DNA of 12,339 bases from Treponema sp. (GCA_031280065.1 JAITHH010000130.1:1-12339), one strand, 5' to 3'; positions 1-7,783 are shown, numbered from the stretch's first letter. Program-made: numbers and translations. Notes: generated by a model not told the origin, from the sequence alone.

Positions 1-355
1 CCGGTATTGTAGCAGGCGGTGATTTCCGCAATATACCAGCCCTCCCTCTGTGTCACATCACTTGGATTTTTTGCGGGATCAGCGTCCCAGTGAATGGCGG
101 TATTAAGTCCGGCCACGCCGCCTACATACGACCCTCCCGTAACACTGCCGGTATTGAAACTAGCCGTGATTGTGCCTTGGTTCGTCCCGCTCACGCCTCC
201 GACGTTATCATCGCCTTGAACATCACCGGTATTGTAGCAGGCGATGATCTGCGGCCGCGCATTGATTCGCATACGAAGGCTGTTGGCCCCTGCCACGCCG
301 CCTATATACGACCTTCCCGACACCTTGCCCGTATTGAGGCTGGCCGTTATCTTGG
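1..355 (-). repeat. Near-identical DNA repeats within the GLUG region
   Basis: Two repeat pairs are visible. The segment beginning CCGGTATTGTAGCAGGCG at 1 recurs at 226, an offset of 225 nt or 75 codons. The segment 113-175 recurs at 293-355, an offset of 180 nt or 60 codons, with few changes (for example GTATTGAAAC versus GTATTGAGGC). Both offsets keep the reading frame and correspond to whole numbers of GLUG repeats. They suggest recent repeat duplication or gene conversion within the protein. Confidence 0.65.
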
Positions 356-3111
356 CGCCCGTAGCATCATCGAGCCAGTTTCTTCCGCACACACCGCCGA
401 TATTATCCGCGCCGTTAACATCGCCGGAATTAGAGCAGCCGGTGATTTGGCCGTGATTCTCCCCGGCCACACCGCCCCCCAGATATGTTGTATTAACCCT
501 TCCCTTCTTATTATGACTGTTCTCTATGAGCCCTCCTGACGGGCGGCCCGCTTGGCGGGATACGATTCCGGCAATGCCGCCCACCTCCTGGAAACCAAAC
601 ACCTCGCCGGTGTTTTCACAATTTTTGATTGTGCCGGATGATGATCCCGCGATGCCGCCGCAATACCTGCCGCTGTCCTCCCGTCCGATTATGCCCTCAT
701 TGGCGCAGTCTGTAATCGTACCGCCGCTGTTGGAACCGGCGACGCCGCCCGCGTTTTCGCCGCTTGAATAAACCTCGCCGCGATTCGTGGGTATCAGTTT
801 GCCCTGGGAATCAAATGCGCCGGTAATCTCACCCCGGTTGATCCCCGCCAAGCCCCCCACATTGGAAGTTCCTTCAACATCGATGTAATTCTCACAGGCT
901 ATGATCTGGCCGCCGTTGTCCCCGCACAGAGCGCCAACAACGCCGCCGGTCCCCGCCACGCTGCCGGATTTCACGATAATGTTCTTAAGTACCACAGGTT
1001 CCGCGCCGCTCCTGGTGTACCCAAAGAGCCCCGCGCCTGCGGTGATTTTGCTGACATACAGATAGTTGATGTTTTTGCCGTCCCCGTCATAAACACCGGT
1101 AAACGGCCTATTGCTGGTCCTCCCCAGCGGTTCCCAGTTAAGGGCGCGGTACGCCTCCGTTCCCGGCTGGAATCCCAGCAGGTTGAGATCGCGCATCTGC
1201 TTGTACTTATCCCCCCGGCTCACATCGTCCCGGTTAATCAGCATGAGTTCTCCGGTGGTGGCGATAGGATAGTAATCAGCCCCGTCTGCGCCCTTGACCA
1301 GGGCCCTGAACTGGAGACTGCCGTCACCGGCGATCTTCAGTTCTACCGTCTCGGTGTCAAAAGCCCGTCCCAGGTAGATCATGCTCCGTTCCCGCACCAG
1401 GTATATCGAAGCGAATTCCCGCGCAAAGGGCCGCGTCTCCGGGTAGTTGAGTTCCACATGGCCGTCATCCCCGATGTGCCCGTCATACCACGTGCCATCC
1501 GTAAAATACACGACCACCGGAATATTCGGGTCCGCGTTGTTCAGGTAATCCCCGGAAATCTGGATGTTCGTATTAACCCGCACAAGGTTCAGACTGGAGC
1601 CGCCGCCTCCGCTCCCGCCGCCGCCGTCACCCGGTCCCGGGGCGCTGGCCGCCTCCTGGGGGGTCAGCACCAGGGACCTCCCCATGCTCTCGATGCCGGC
1701 GTCATTCGTCGTTTTGACCGTAAAGTTATACGGCTGGCCGTTGGTAAGGCCCGTGATCTTGGCCCCGCTCTGCCCCTCATAGACCGCCACCACCGTACCG
1801 CTCTCGTCAGGCAGCACGGTTATGCCCCTTATTTCATCAATCCTCGTATTTTCTTCCGGTTTGGGCAGGGGATAATTCCAGCTTAGGCGTATCTGCCCAT
1901 CCCCCGGCGTCCCCCAGAGCCCCTCGACATCAGCCGCCTGGTTCGCTTTCTTCACACTGGGCGTCGCGGAGACGATAATCGGACTGTCGATTACCGCTCC
2001 CAGGATGACCGGGGTAACGGCGAAACAGTACAGGGTATCATTTGTTAGGGACCCGATGGTGAATCCTCTAATGCCATCGTTTTTTTGCGCGGGTATATAA
2101 TCTTGAACCGCGATCCGCGAATGTGATGCCGCCGGCTGGGAGGATGCCGCGCTATGGACCGCATCCTGCACATCATCGAATGGAATATCGTCAGGGTCAT
2201 TGGGATCGTCATAGGCGTAGTATATCCGCAGGCTGTCGAAACTCACCGCCGGGTCTTCCCAGTACAAGGTAACTTTGCCGTCGTCTGGTATGGCCTGGAG
2301 GTTTTTCACCGACTGGGCATTCGCGCTGGAACCGCCCTCATTGGGATTGGCCGCCGCGCCGCCCCCCACGCCGCTGGGAATCTGCACGGTGGTTACGCCG
2401 TAGCTCTTTTTCCCCGCCTCATTCACCGTCCGTATTATGAGGGTATAGGGCTTGCCGTTCTGAAGACCCGCTGCCAGGGCCCCCAGCCAATTCGACGTAA
2501 CAACTTCCACCGTGCCTTCCCGTGGAACGATGCTCACCTCCACGGAGACAACTTTCTTGGCAGGCCACAGGGTTTGGTCCGAGTGGCTGCTGGGCATTTT
2601 CCACGAAAGGCTGATCTGTCCGCTGCCGGGGTTTCCCCCCAGTCCCTCAACATCGTCCGGGCGCTCCGGGTCATCCCTATGGGGCGTGGCGGAGATGATC
2701 AGCGCCTGCCCAAGCGCCGCGCCTTCCGCACTCATGGGGGTAAGGGCGAAGTAATAGAGGGTCTCGTTCGTCAGGTTCTCTATGGTGATTCCGGTTGCGG
2801 CCGCTTTATCGGTTCGAGCTTCCCCGGCGGAGGTTCCAGACTGAACGTCCGCCAGGGAGTTCGAGTAGGAAATTTTCACATAAGCGACCTGCTTTGAATC
2901 GGGTTTATTCCAGGAGAGGGTAACTTCGCCGTCTCCTCCCCTTGCTTGGAGGTTCCGCAGGTATATCCCCATTCCGTCCGCTGAATTCCAGCCCTTGTTG
3001 ACATCCAGGGGCCCGCTGGGCAGCTCCTTTTTTTCACTGGTAGATGGGGTTTTCGCACCCCGCCAGCAGGAAAACAGCAGCAAGAGCGAACAAAAGGGTA
3101 TGTTTCTTCAT
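1..3111 (-). CDS. Large multidomain lipoprotein (fibronectin III + GLUG repeats), frameshifted near its start, partial
   Basis: This is a putative surface or periplasmic lipoprotein of unknown function whose C-terminus lies beyond the left edge. Translation from the ATG at 3111 gives a lipoprotein signal peptide that stops at 3034. The downstream reading frame is shifted by one base and has no stop from 3107 to position 1, about 1035 codons. Read in that frame it encodes four fibronectin III-like modules (about 2972-2676, 2651-2374, 2309-1956, 1928-1658). A Gly/Ser linker (about 1640-1595) and an unassigned domain (about 1590-1200) follow. From about 1150 onward it carries a typical GLUG entry (pFtGvyDGdGknI, AGLFGY) and then roughly nine GG(V/I)AG repeats. 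Such architectures are usual in extracellular adhesin-like proteins; that role is inferred. The first in-frame ATG of the body is at 2972, but it has no signal peptide, so I prefer the 3111 start with a frameshift. The gene may be a pseudogene. Confidence 0.8.
3034..3111 (-). other. Lipoprotein signal peptide ORF cut off by a frameshift
   Basis: This short reading frame encodes MKK, a hydrophobic stretch and the lipobox LLAGC with Cys19, then ENPIYQ and a TGA stop at 3036-3034. It is the natural N-terminus of the large gene. It has a GGAGG ribosome binding site 8 nt upstream (3124-3120) and a promoter, whereas the long frame just downstream has neither. The two frames differ by one extra base. 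An adjacent A4C4 tract (3053-3046 on the minus strand) is the likeliest place for an indel. Removing one A or one C there would give a continuous mature N-terminus beginning CE(N/T)PSTSEKKEL. Confidence 0.8.
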
Positions 3112-3141
3112 AAAAAGGGCCTCCAAAAAAGGGATCATTTT

Positions 3142-3171
3142 AGTATAGCGATGCGCATCCGCGAAAAGCAA
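3142..3171 (-). promoter_or_regulatory. Sigma-70-type promoter of the large lipoprotein gene
   Basis: Reading the minus strand, TTGCTT (3171-3166) and TATACT (3147-3142) are separated by 18 nt, giving a predicted start near 3135 and a short leader. A GGAGG ribosome binding site lies at 3124-3120, 8 nt before the ATG. The spacer between the two boxes holds the 10-bp palindrome GATGCGCATC (3150-3159), which could be an operator. The -10 match is good and the -35 match moderate. Confidence 0.55.
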
Positions 3172-3215
3172 GAGGGATCGAAAAAAGGGCCAAAGTGCGC
3201 CCAGCCAAGCCAACC

Positions 3216-3283
3216 GGGGGGTCTGGGGGGCGCGGGGGCGGCGCCCTCGCAAGATACCCCCCAAGCAAGCCCCCAAACCTCCC
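3216..3283. other. G-tract clusters on both strands of the divergent spacer
   Basis: The plus strand carries G6, G6 and G5 tracts separated by three-base loops (3216-3238). About 20 nt further on, the minus strand carries G tracts, seen as C6 (3257-3262), C5 (3270-3274) and CCTCCC (3278-3283). Either set could fold into a quadruplex or bind a regulator. They lie between the lipoprotein promoter and the ATP-grasp start. Only the tracts are seen; the folding is inferred. Confidence 0.4.
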
Positions 3284-3316
3284 GATAATAAAAAGAGAAC
3301 CATTGGGAGGGTATCT

Positions 3317-4948
3317 ATGGAAATAAAACGGAAACAGTTGATCATCCTCGGCGCGGGAGTCATGCAGGGCCCCGCAATACGCCTCGCCCGCGAAATGGGC
3401 CTGGAAACCATCGCGCTCGACGCCGACCCCCAAGCCACCTGCGCGTCCCTGGCGGACCGCTTCGAGCGAATCGACTTGAAGGATAAGGAAGCTATCGAGG
3501 CCCTGGGCCGCTCCCTGATTGAGGCCGCGGACGGAGACCCCCGGAGGGTGGGGATCATGACCGCGGGGACAGACTTCTCCAGCTCCGCAGCCTGGGCCGC
3601 GGAACGGCTCGGCCTGCCGGGAATTCCCTACGAGGCGGCCCTCAATGCATCGGACAAAGAGCGGATGCGCCGCTGTTTCAAGGCTGCGGGCCTCCCTTCG
3701 CCGGAATTCCTCATTCTGGAAGCCGCGCCCGGCAGGGACTTCTCCCTGCCCTTCCCCTATCCGGCGGTGGTCAAGCCCGTGGACAACATGGGCGCGCGGG
3801 GCTGCCGCCGGGCCGATTCCCCCCAAGCCCTGGAAGCCGCCGCTGCCAGCGCCCTGGCCTTTTCCCGGTCGGGCCGGGTTATCGTGGAGGAGTACATGGA
3901 AGGCCCGGAGTTCTCCGTGGATGCCCTGATCTTTCAGGGGCGGATTACCATCTGCGGCCTGGCTGACCGGCACATCTATTTCCCCCCGTACTTTATCGAG
4001 ATGGGCCACACCATGCCCGCCGCGCTGGACATGCCCCAGGCTGAATCCCTCCTAGAGGTGTTTTGCCGGGGCGCGGAAGCCCTGGGCCTGACCGGGCCCT
4101 CTTCGGTTGGGGCCGCCAAGGGAGATATCAAGCTCACCCCCCAGGGCCCCATGATCGGGGAGATCGCCGCCCGCCTGTCCGGGGGTTATATGTCGGGCTG
4201 GACCTTCCCCTACGCCTCCGGGGTGGAGGTAACCCGGGGCGCTATCCGCCTTGCCCTGGGAGAAGCGCCGGGAGATTTGACGCCCCGGCGGCAATGGACC
4301 TGCGCGGAGCGGGCCTTTATCTCCATTCCCGGCAGGGTACGCACGGTCTGGGGCCTCAAAGAGGCGGAGGCCATGCCTTATGTGAAGAACCTCTTTGCGC
4401 GAACCGGGGAGGGCAGCCGGGTACGTTTCCCCGAAAACAACGTTACCAAGTGCGGGAATATCATCGCCGCCGCGCCTGACCGCCTGACCGCCGTATCCGC
4501 CGCGGAAGACGCAGCCCGGACAATACTGATCCGTCTGGAAGCGCCGGATGATGAAACCGATGCGTTCCTTGCCGGGGCAATGGACCATAGCGCCGGCGCT
4601 TGGCCTCCCGGCGCGTTCCCCCTGCCGCAGGCGCTCAAGACAGCCCTGGAAGCGGTTCCCGCCCCTGAATTGGAACCGCGCCCGCCCCTTCCGCCCGGCG
4701 CGGCAGCGCGCACAGCGCTCATCCCCTTCCCCGCGTTTACCGGGGCGGATTGCGCTGATTATATGGGACGAAGCCCCACAGAAAGCCTTGATGCAGTCCG
4801 GAAACTCACCGGGCTGGCCTTGCCGGTCCGCGAAACGGACGGGGATGAGGATCGCCCGCTTTTGGGCAGAACCTTCTGGGCGGCCCTGATCCGGGGCGGG
4901 TATCAGGGCGCGGCGTATATCACGGACCGTTTCCTTCAGCAATGGTAA
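3317..4948 (+). CDS. ATP-grasp ligase family protein, substrate unknown
   Basis: This 543-residue protein resembles ATP-dependent carboxylate-amine/thiol ligases. It has a Rossmann-like N-terminal domain (residues 6-60, LIILGAGVMQGPAIRLA, then LDADP and a LAD motif). The ATP-grasp fold follows, with a probable nucleotide-binding lysine in VVKPVD (K153), the VEEYMEGPEFSVDAL segment (190-204) and the metal-site region GDIKLTPQGPMIGEIAAR (D270, E282, R286). The Asn usual after this Glu in many family members is replaced by Ala, and an Asp stands where a Glu is common. About 135 C-terminal residues after the ATP-grasp fold are not recognised. No signal peptide is seen, so it should be cytoplasmic. 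GGGAGGG (3305-3311) precedes the ATG by 5 nt. Its stop overlaps the amidase start by 7 nt, suggesting coupled expression and perhaps a role in envelope or peptide metabolism. That role is inference. Confidence 0.85.
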   Translation: MEIKRKQLIILGAGVMQGPAIRLAREMGLETIALDADPQATCASLADRFERIDLKDKEAIEALGRSLIEAADGDPRRVGIMTAGTDFSSSAAWAAERLGLPGIPYEAALNASDKERMRRCFKAAGLPSPEFLILEAAPGRDFSLPFPYPAVVKPVDNMGARGCRRADSPQALEAAAASALAFSRSGRVIVEEYMEGPEFSVDALIFQGRITICGLADRHIYFPPYFIEMGHTMPAALDMPQAESLLEVFCRGAEALGLTGPSSVGAAKGDIKLTPQGPMIGEIAARLSGGYMSGWTFPYASGVEVTRGAIRLALGEAPGDLTPRRQWTCAERAFISIPGRVRTVWGLKEAEAMPYVKNLFARTGEGSRVRFPENNVTKCGNIIAAAPDRLTAVSAAEDAARTILIRLEAPDDETDAFLAGAMDHSAGAWPPGAFPLPQALKTALEAVPAPELEPRPPLPPGAAARTALIPFPAFTGADCADYMGRSPTESLDAVRKLTGLALPVRETDGDEDRPLLGRTFWAALIRGGYQGAAYITDRFLQQW

Positions 4949-6033
4949 AGCGGGGAGCGATCCTTTCTGCAATGATACTCCTCATCGTCACGGTTTGCGG
5001 GCGCGGTCTCTGCGCTCAGACCGCGCCGCCGGGCAGGGTCTACTCCCTGGAAGAAACCCAGCGGCAGCTCGGCTCCAGGGGGGAGCGGGCGGAATTCCGC
5101 TGGGACCCCTTCCTGCAATCCGGGGTTTTCACCGTCGGGGGGCGTTACGCCGCGTTTGCCGCCGGCGCTCCCGGTGAAACGGGGATGATCCTCCTGGACG
5201 GGCGGGATCTGCTGCGGGCGCCCGCCCCGTACCTGGATCAGGGCCTGCTCCGTTTTCCCGAAGGCTTTGTCGCTTCTCTCAAAGGCGCGGTTGATCCGGC
5301 AAGCCGCGATGATACCCGGTTCAGGATAGCCGCCATTGTGGTAGACCCCGGGCACGGCGGCAAAGATCCCGGGGCCATTGGACGCCCAACCATCAACGGC
5401 AAGGTTACGCAGGTGGTGGAGAAGGAGATTACCCTCAAGATGTCCCGGCTCCTCTATACCCGGCTGAGTTCAGCATACCCGGACAAGCGGGTGCTCTTGA
5501 CCCGGCAGGGGGACAGCTACCCCAGCCTGGAGGAGCGGGTGATGCTGGCCAATTCAGTGCCCCTGCGGGAAAACGAGGCTATTGTCTATATTTCGATACA
5601 CGCCAATTTCAACTTCAACAAAAACGCACGGGGCTACGAGGTCTGGTATCTTCCCCCGGACTACCGGCGGACGGTGATTGACCAGGAGAAGTACCGCGAC
5701 GCGGCGGAGGTGCTTCCCATCCTCAACGCCATGCTGGAGGAGGAATTCACCACGGAGAGCATTATCATGGCCCGGTCGATTCTGCGCCATATCGACGCCG
5801 CCATGGGCAGGCTGATCCCCTCGCGGGGCCTCAAGGCCGAAGAATGGTATGTGGTGCGGAACGCCCGGATGCCTGCGGTGCTGGTTGAGCTGGGTTTTGT
5901 CTCCAATGACGAAGACGCCCGTATTCTTACCAATGATACCCACTTGCGGAACTACGCGGAGGCGCTGTATAAGGGGATAGCGGAGTTTATTACCGCTTTT
6001 GACCGATCCGGAGGCTTAAACGTCATTCAATGA
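4942..6033 (+). CDS. N-acetylmuramoyl-L-alanine amidase (Amidase_3 family)
   Basis: This 363-residue secreted zinc amidase cleaves the bond between MurNAc and the stem peptide in peptidoglycan. Residues 1-25 are a signal peptide ending LCA|QT. Residues about 33-115 form an N-terminal domain I cannot assign. The catalytic domain has the expected motifs: VVDPGHGGKDPGA (zinc ligand H138), VVEKEITL (E160), YISIHAN (H220) and VELGFVSN (catalytic E316). The start overlaps the end of the ATP-grasp gene by 7 nt (ATGGTAA) and lacks a strong ribosome binding site, so translation is probably coupled. Its stop overlaps the next start in ATGA. In Treponema such an amidase lies just upstream of flaA. A role in wall remodelling for cell division or for passage of periplasmic flagella is plausible, but not shown here. 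Confidence 0.92.
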   Translation: MVKRGAILSAMILLIVTVCGRGLCAQTAPPGRVYSLEETQRQLGSRGERAEFRWDPFLQSGVFTVGGRYAAFAAGAPGETGMILLDGRDLLRAPAPYLDQGLLRFPEGFVASLKGAVDPASRDDTRFRIAAIVVDPGHGGKDPGAIGRPTINGKVTQVVEKEITLKMSRLLYTRLSSAYPDKRVLLTRQGDSYPSLEERVMLANSVPLRENEAIVYISIHANFNFNKNARGYEVWYLPPDYRRTVIDQEKYRDAAEVLPILNAMLEEEFTTESIIMARSILRHIDAAMGRLIPSRGLKAEEWYVVRNARMPAVLVELGFVSNDEDARILTNDTHLRNYAEALYKGIAEFITAFDRSGGLNVIQ

Positions 6034-6614
6034 AGGGTATAAACGAGGAATTCCCGGAGGAAAAGGCCCGATTTTCCAGCCGCGCATGGCTTTTTTGGCT
6101 GATTTGCCTGGTTATTCTGGCCGCGGCGGCCTGCTATGAGGCGCTTAGTATGGACCGCGTCAGACAGACCTTTGAATTTTACGAGCTTGAGACGGGGAAG
6201 AGCCGTGTCGAGGAGCGTTTCTTCCCCCGTTCAGCCGCCCCGGAGGAAGCGGTGAAGCGCTATGTTGAAGAGGTCCTGCTGGGGCCTGTCTTGCCGCAAT
6301 CGGCGCCGCTGTTCCCCAAGGAGACGCGGCTGCGCTCGCTGCTCGTGCGGGAGGGGACGGTCTACGCGGACCTGTCCGGGGAGGCGGTTCTGTCTCCGCT
6401 GGAGGGGGGGAGAGGCGTCATCGGGAGTCTGGATGCGCTGGAGCGGGGAATCCGGCGTAACTTCCCCTGGGTCAGAAAAATCAAGCTATTTATAGAAGGA
6501 AATGACGCATCCCGGAGGGATCGTCCGGGGGCGGATCAAAACCGGCAAATTTCCGTAAAAAAAAACGCGAAAATTCGAGAAAACCCGTTGACAAATAATT
6601 TCTATCTCATATAA
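6030..6614 (+). CDS. Membrane-anchored GerMN-domain protein
   Basis: This 194-residue protein has one N-terminal transmembrane segment (about residues 19-37) and a GerMN-like domain (about 68-155). The domain shows PEEAVKRYVEEVLLGP, FPKETRLRSLLVREGTVYADLSGEAV and a closing helix/strand. GerMN domains occur in sporulation and envelope proteins, often next to peptidoglycan amidases. It is therefore probably a periplasm-facing partner of the amidase. It starts within the amidase stop (ATGA, 4-nt overlap). The last 35 residues are basic, unlike the domain, and include an A9 tract (6557-6565). This tail overlaps the UP-like region, -35 and -10 boxes of the flaA promoter, and the stop codon lies inside TATAAT. 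The true C-terminus could be shorter if the A9 tract is miscounted. Confidence 0.8.
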   Translation: MKGINEEFPEEKARFSSRAWLFWLICLVILAAAACYEALSMDRVRQTFEFYELETGKSRVEERFFPRSAAPEEAVKRYVEEVLLGPVLPQSAPLFPKETRLRSLLVREGTVYADLSGEAVLSPLEGGRGVIGSLDALERGIRRNFPWVRKIKLFIEGNDASRRDRPGADQNRQISVKKNAKIRENPLTNNFYLI

Positions 6615-6615
6615 T
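6588..6615 (+). promoter_or_regulatory. Perfect-consensus sigma-70 promoter of flaA
   Basis: TTGACA (6588-6593) and TATAAT (6610-6615) both match the consensus fully and are separated by 16 nt. An A-rich stretch upstream (6557-6584, with A9 and AAAATT) could act as an UP element. Transcription should begin near 6622, leaving a leader of roughly 40 nt before the ATG at 6661. The promoter lies inside the 3' end of the GerMN gene. It fits the established use of sigma-70 rather than sigma-28 for treponemal flaA. Confidence 0.88.
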
Positions 6616-6660
6616 TCATATTAGTTACTTTTAGAACTACTAGATCAAAGGAGCTGTGTG

Positions 6661-7695
6661 ATGAAACGGATATTCATTCTAGCCGCCATCGCGTTGCTAG
6701 CCACCGGGGTCTTGTTTGCTGAGGAGAAGATACTTATTGACTTCTCCTTGTTAGCGGCGGACATTATGCCTGATGATAACGACGCGCCCACCCAGAACCG
6801 CCAGACCCTGATGGATTTTTCCACGGTGGCCGGCGGCAGCTTCACCGAAGAACAAAAAGCGGTGATGAAGACCTCGTTGGCGATTAACCAGTGGGAAGTG
6901 CAGCTTGCATCCTCCTCCCGTACGGTGGGGAATCAGGTTCGCACTTTCACCCGGGAAGCGCCCTCAAAGCAATGGGGAACCGTAATGGGGGTCAGGATAC
7001 ATTTCCCGGTCGAACCCTTCGGTTCCTGGGCAATCGTAAAGCCCGCTTTCGAGATTCCCGCGTTTGAGCCGCCCGCCGAAATCGATGACGACGGCAATGT
7101 CGCGGAGCCGGAAGAGGAAGGTTCCAACGGTATTACGGGCCCGAGCCGCTTTGAAGACGGTTACGGGGTTATCAAGAATGTGGGAACTATCAAGGCCGTA
7201 GCGGTGAACGCCTATGGTCTGAATTTCCCCCACGGGCTTTCCGCCCTTCTGATCGATAACCAGGGAAATCAGAAGACCATTTTCCTTGGCTACCTCAACT
7301 ATGACGGCTGGGCTGAACTCCGCTGGGACAACCCCCAGTATGTCCAGGAAGTCCGCAACCGCGATCTGCGGCTCTATCCCCTGTATCCTTTCTCCACTCC
7401 CTTTGTGAAGTTCGGAGGATTCATGATCCAGCGGGATGCGTCCCATATCGGCGGCGATTTTGTCTCCTACTTCAAGGATGTCAAAATTATCTACGACAAG
7501 GCCGTGCTTGATACCGAACGCGACATCGATGATGAAGCTCAGTGGAACATCATCCGGGATCGTGAGACCGCCAAGAAGACCTTTGAAATGTCCCGCTTCG
7601 GACGCAATCAGGTACTCCGGTATCTGGATTCCCAGAAGCAGGCTACGGAGAGCGCCTTTACCCCCTCTCCAACGGCTGACGAGGAAGAGCAATAA
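6661..7695 (+). CDS. flaA: Flagellar filament outer layer (sheath) protein FlaA
   Basis: This 344-residue protein is the sheath subunit that surrounds the FlaB core of spirochaete periplasmic flagella. Residues 1-20 are a signal peptide (VLFA|EE), as expected because FlaA is exported to the periplasm by the general secretory route. The mature start EEKILIDFSLL and the segments WGTVMGVRIHFPVEPFGSWA, IKAVAVNAYGLNFPHGLSALL, LGYLNYDGWAELRWDNPQY and FGGFMIQRDASHIGGDFVSYFKDVKIIYD are typical of the FlaA family. An acidic stretch (about 139-156, DDDGNVAEPEEE) looks like an exposed loop. I chose ATG 6661 over GTG 6658 because AAAGGAG (6647-6653) lies 7 nt before it. The gene has its own strong promoter and ends in a stem-loop and terminator, fitting an abundant structural protein. 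Confidence 0.95.
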   Translation: MKRIFILAAIALLATGVLFAEEKILIDFSLLAADIMPDDNDAPTQNRQTLMDFSTVAGGSFTEEQKAVMKTSLAINQWEVQLASSSRTVGNQVRTFTREAPSKQWGTVMGVRIHFPVEPFGSWAIVKPAFEIPAFEPPAEIDDDGNVAEPEEEGSNGITGPSRFEDGYGVIKNVGTIKAVAVNAYGLNFPHGLSALLIDNQGNQKTIFLGYLNYDGWAELRWDNPQYVQEVRNRDLRLYPLYPFSTPFVKFGGFMIQRDASHIGGDFVSYFKDVKIIYDKAVLDTERDIDDEAQWNIIRDRETAKKTFEMSRFGRNQVLRYLDSQKQATESAFTPSPTADEEEQ

Positions 7696-7702
7696 TCGTC
7701 CA

Positions 7703-7735
7703 GCAATGATGATTAACGTTGTTAATCATCATTGC
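7703..7735 (+). repeat. 15-bp perfect stem-loop just after flaA
   Basis: GCAATGATGATTAAC and its exact reverse complement flank a 3-nt loop (GTT), starting 8 nt after the flaA stop. It lacks a T-tract and so is not itself a terminator. It lies 17 nt before the intrinsic terminator. It could protect the flaA mRNA 3' end, be a processing site, or act in DNA form as a two-fold operator. The structure is seen; the role is inferred. Confidence 0.85.
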
Positions 7736-7752
7736 CTTAACCGTCTGCGTGA

Positions 7753-7783
7753 GGCTGTCTGAGGTTTTCAGACAGCCTTTTTT
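7753..7783 (+). terminator. Rho-independent terminator of flaA
   Basis: A perfect 10-bp stem, GGCTGTCTGA (7753-7762) paired with TCAGACAGCC (7768-7777), encloses a 5-nt loop and is followed by T6 (7778-7783). This is a classic intrinsic terminator for transcripts from the flaA promoter. Confidence 0.95.

Noticed and set aside
1..355. CRISPR-like array
   Set aside because: Repeats are in frame within a protein, few in number, with unequal offsets and no short uniform spacers.
2154..2897. Plus-strand open frames such as 2154-2897, 90-539 and 9749-10744 as genes
   Set aside because: They lie opposite clearly coding minus-strand frames, have compositions typical of antisense GC-rich reading, and show no recognisable domains or ribosome binding sites.
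3027..3036. The A7 tract (minus strand) as the slip site that joins the lipoprotein frames
   Set aside because: The TGA stop of the signal-peptide frame lies before the A7 run is completed, so slippage there cannot rescue the reading frame; the change must occur upstream.
3140..4009. Minus-strand frames opposite the ATP-grasp gene (3140-4009, 4052-4972)
   Set aside because: They mirror the ATP-grasp coding sequence; low-complexity Gly/Arg/Pro translation and no family motifs.
6511..6529. Hairpin CCCGGA/TCCGGG in the GerMN gene as a terminator before flaA
   Set aside because: The stem is only 6 bp and is followed by A-rich, not T-rich, sequence on the plus strand.
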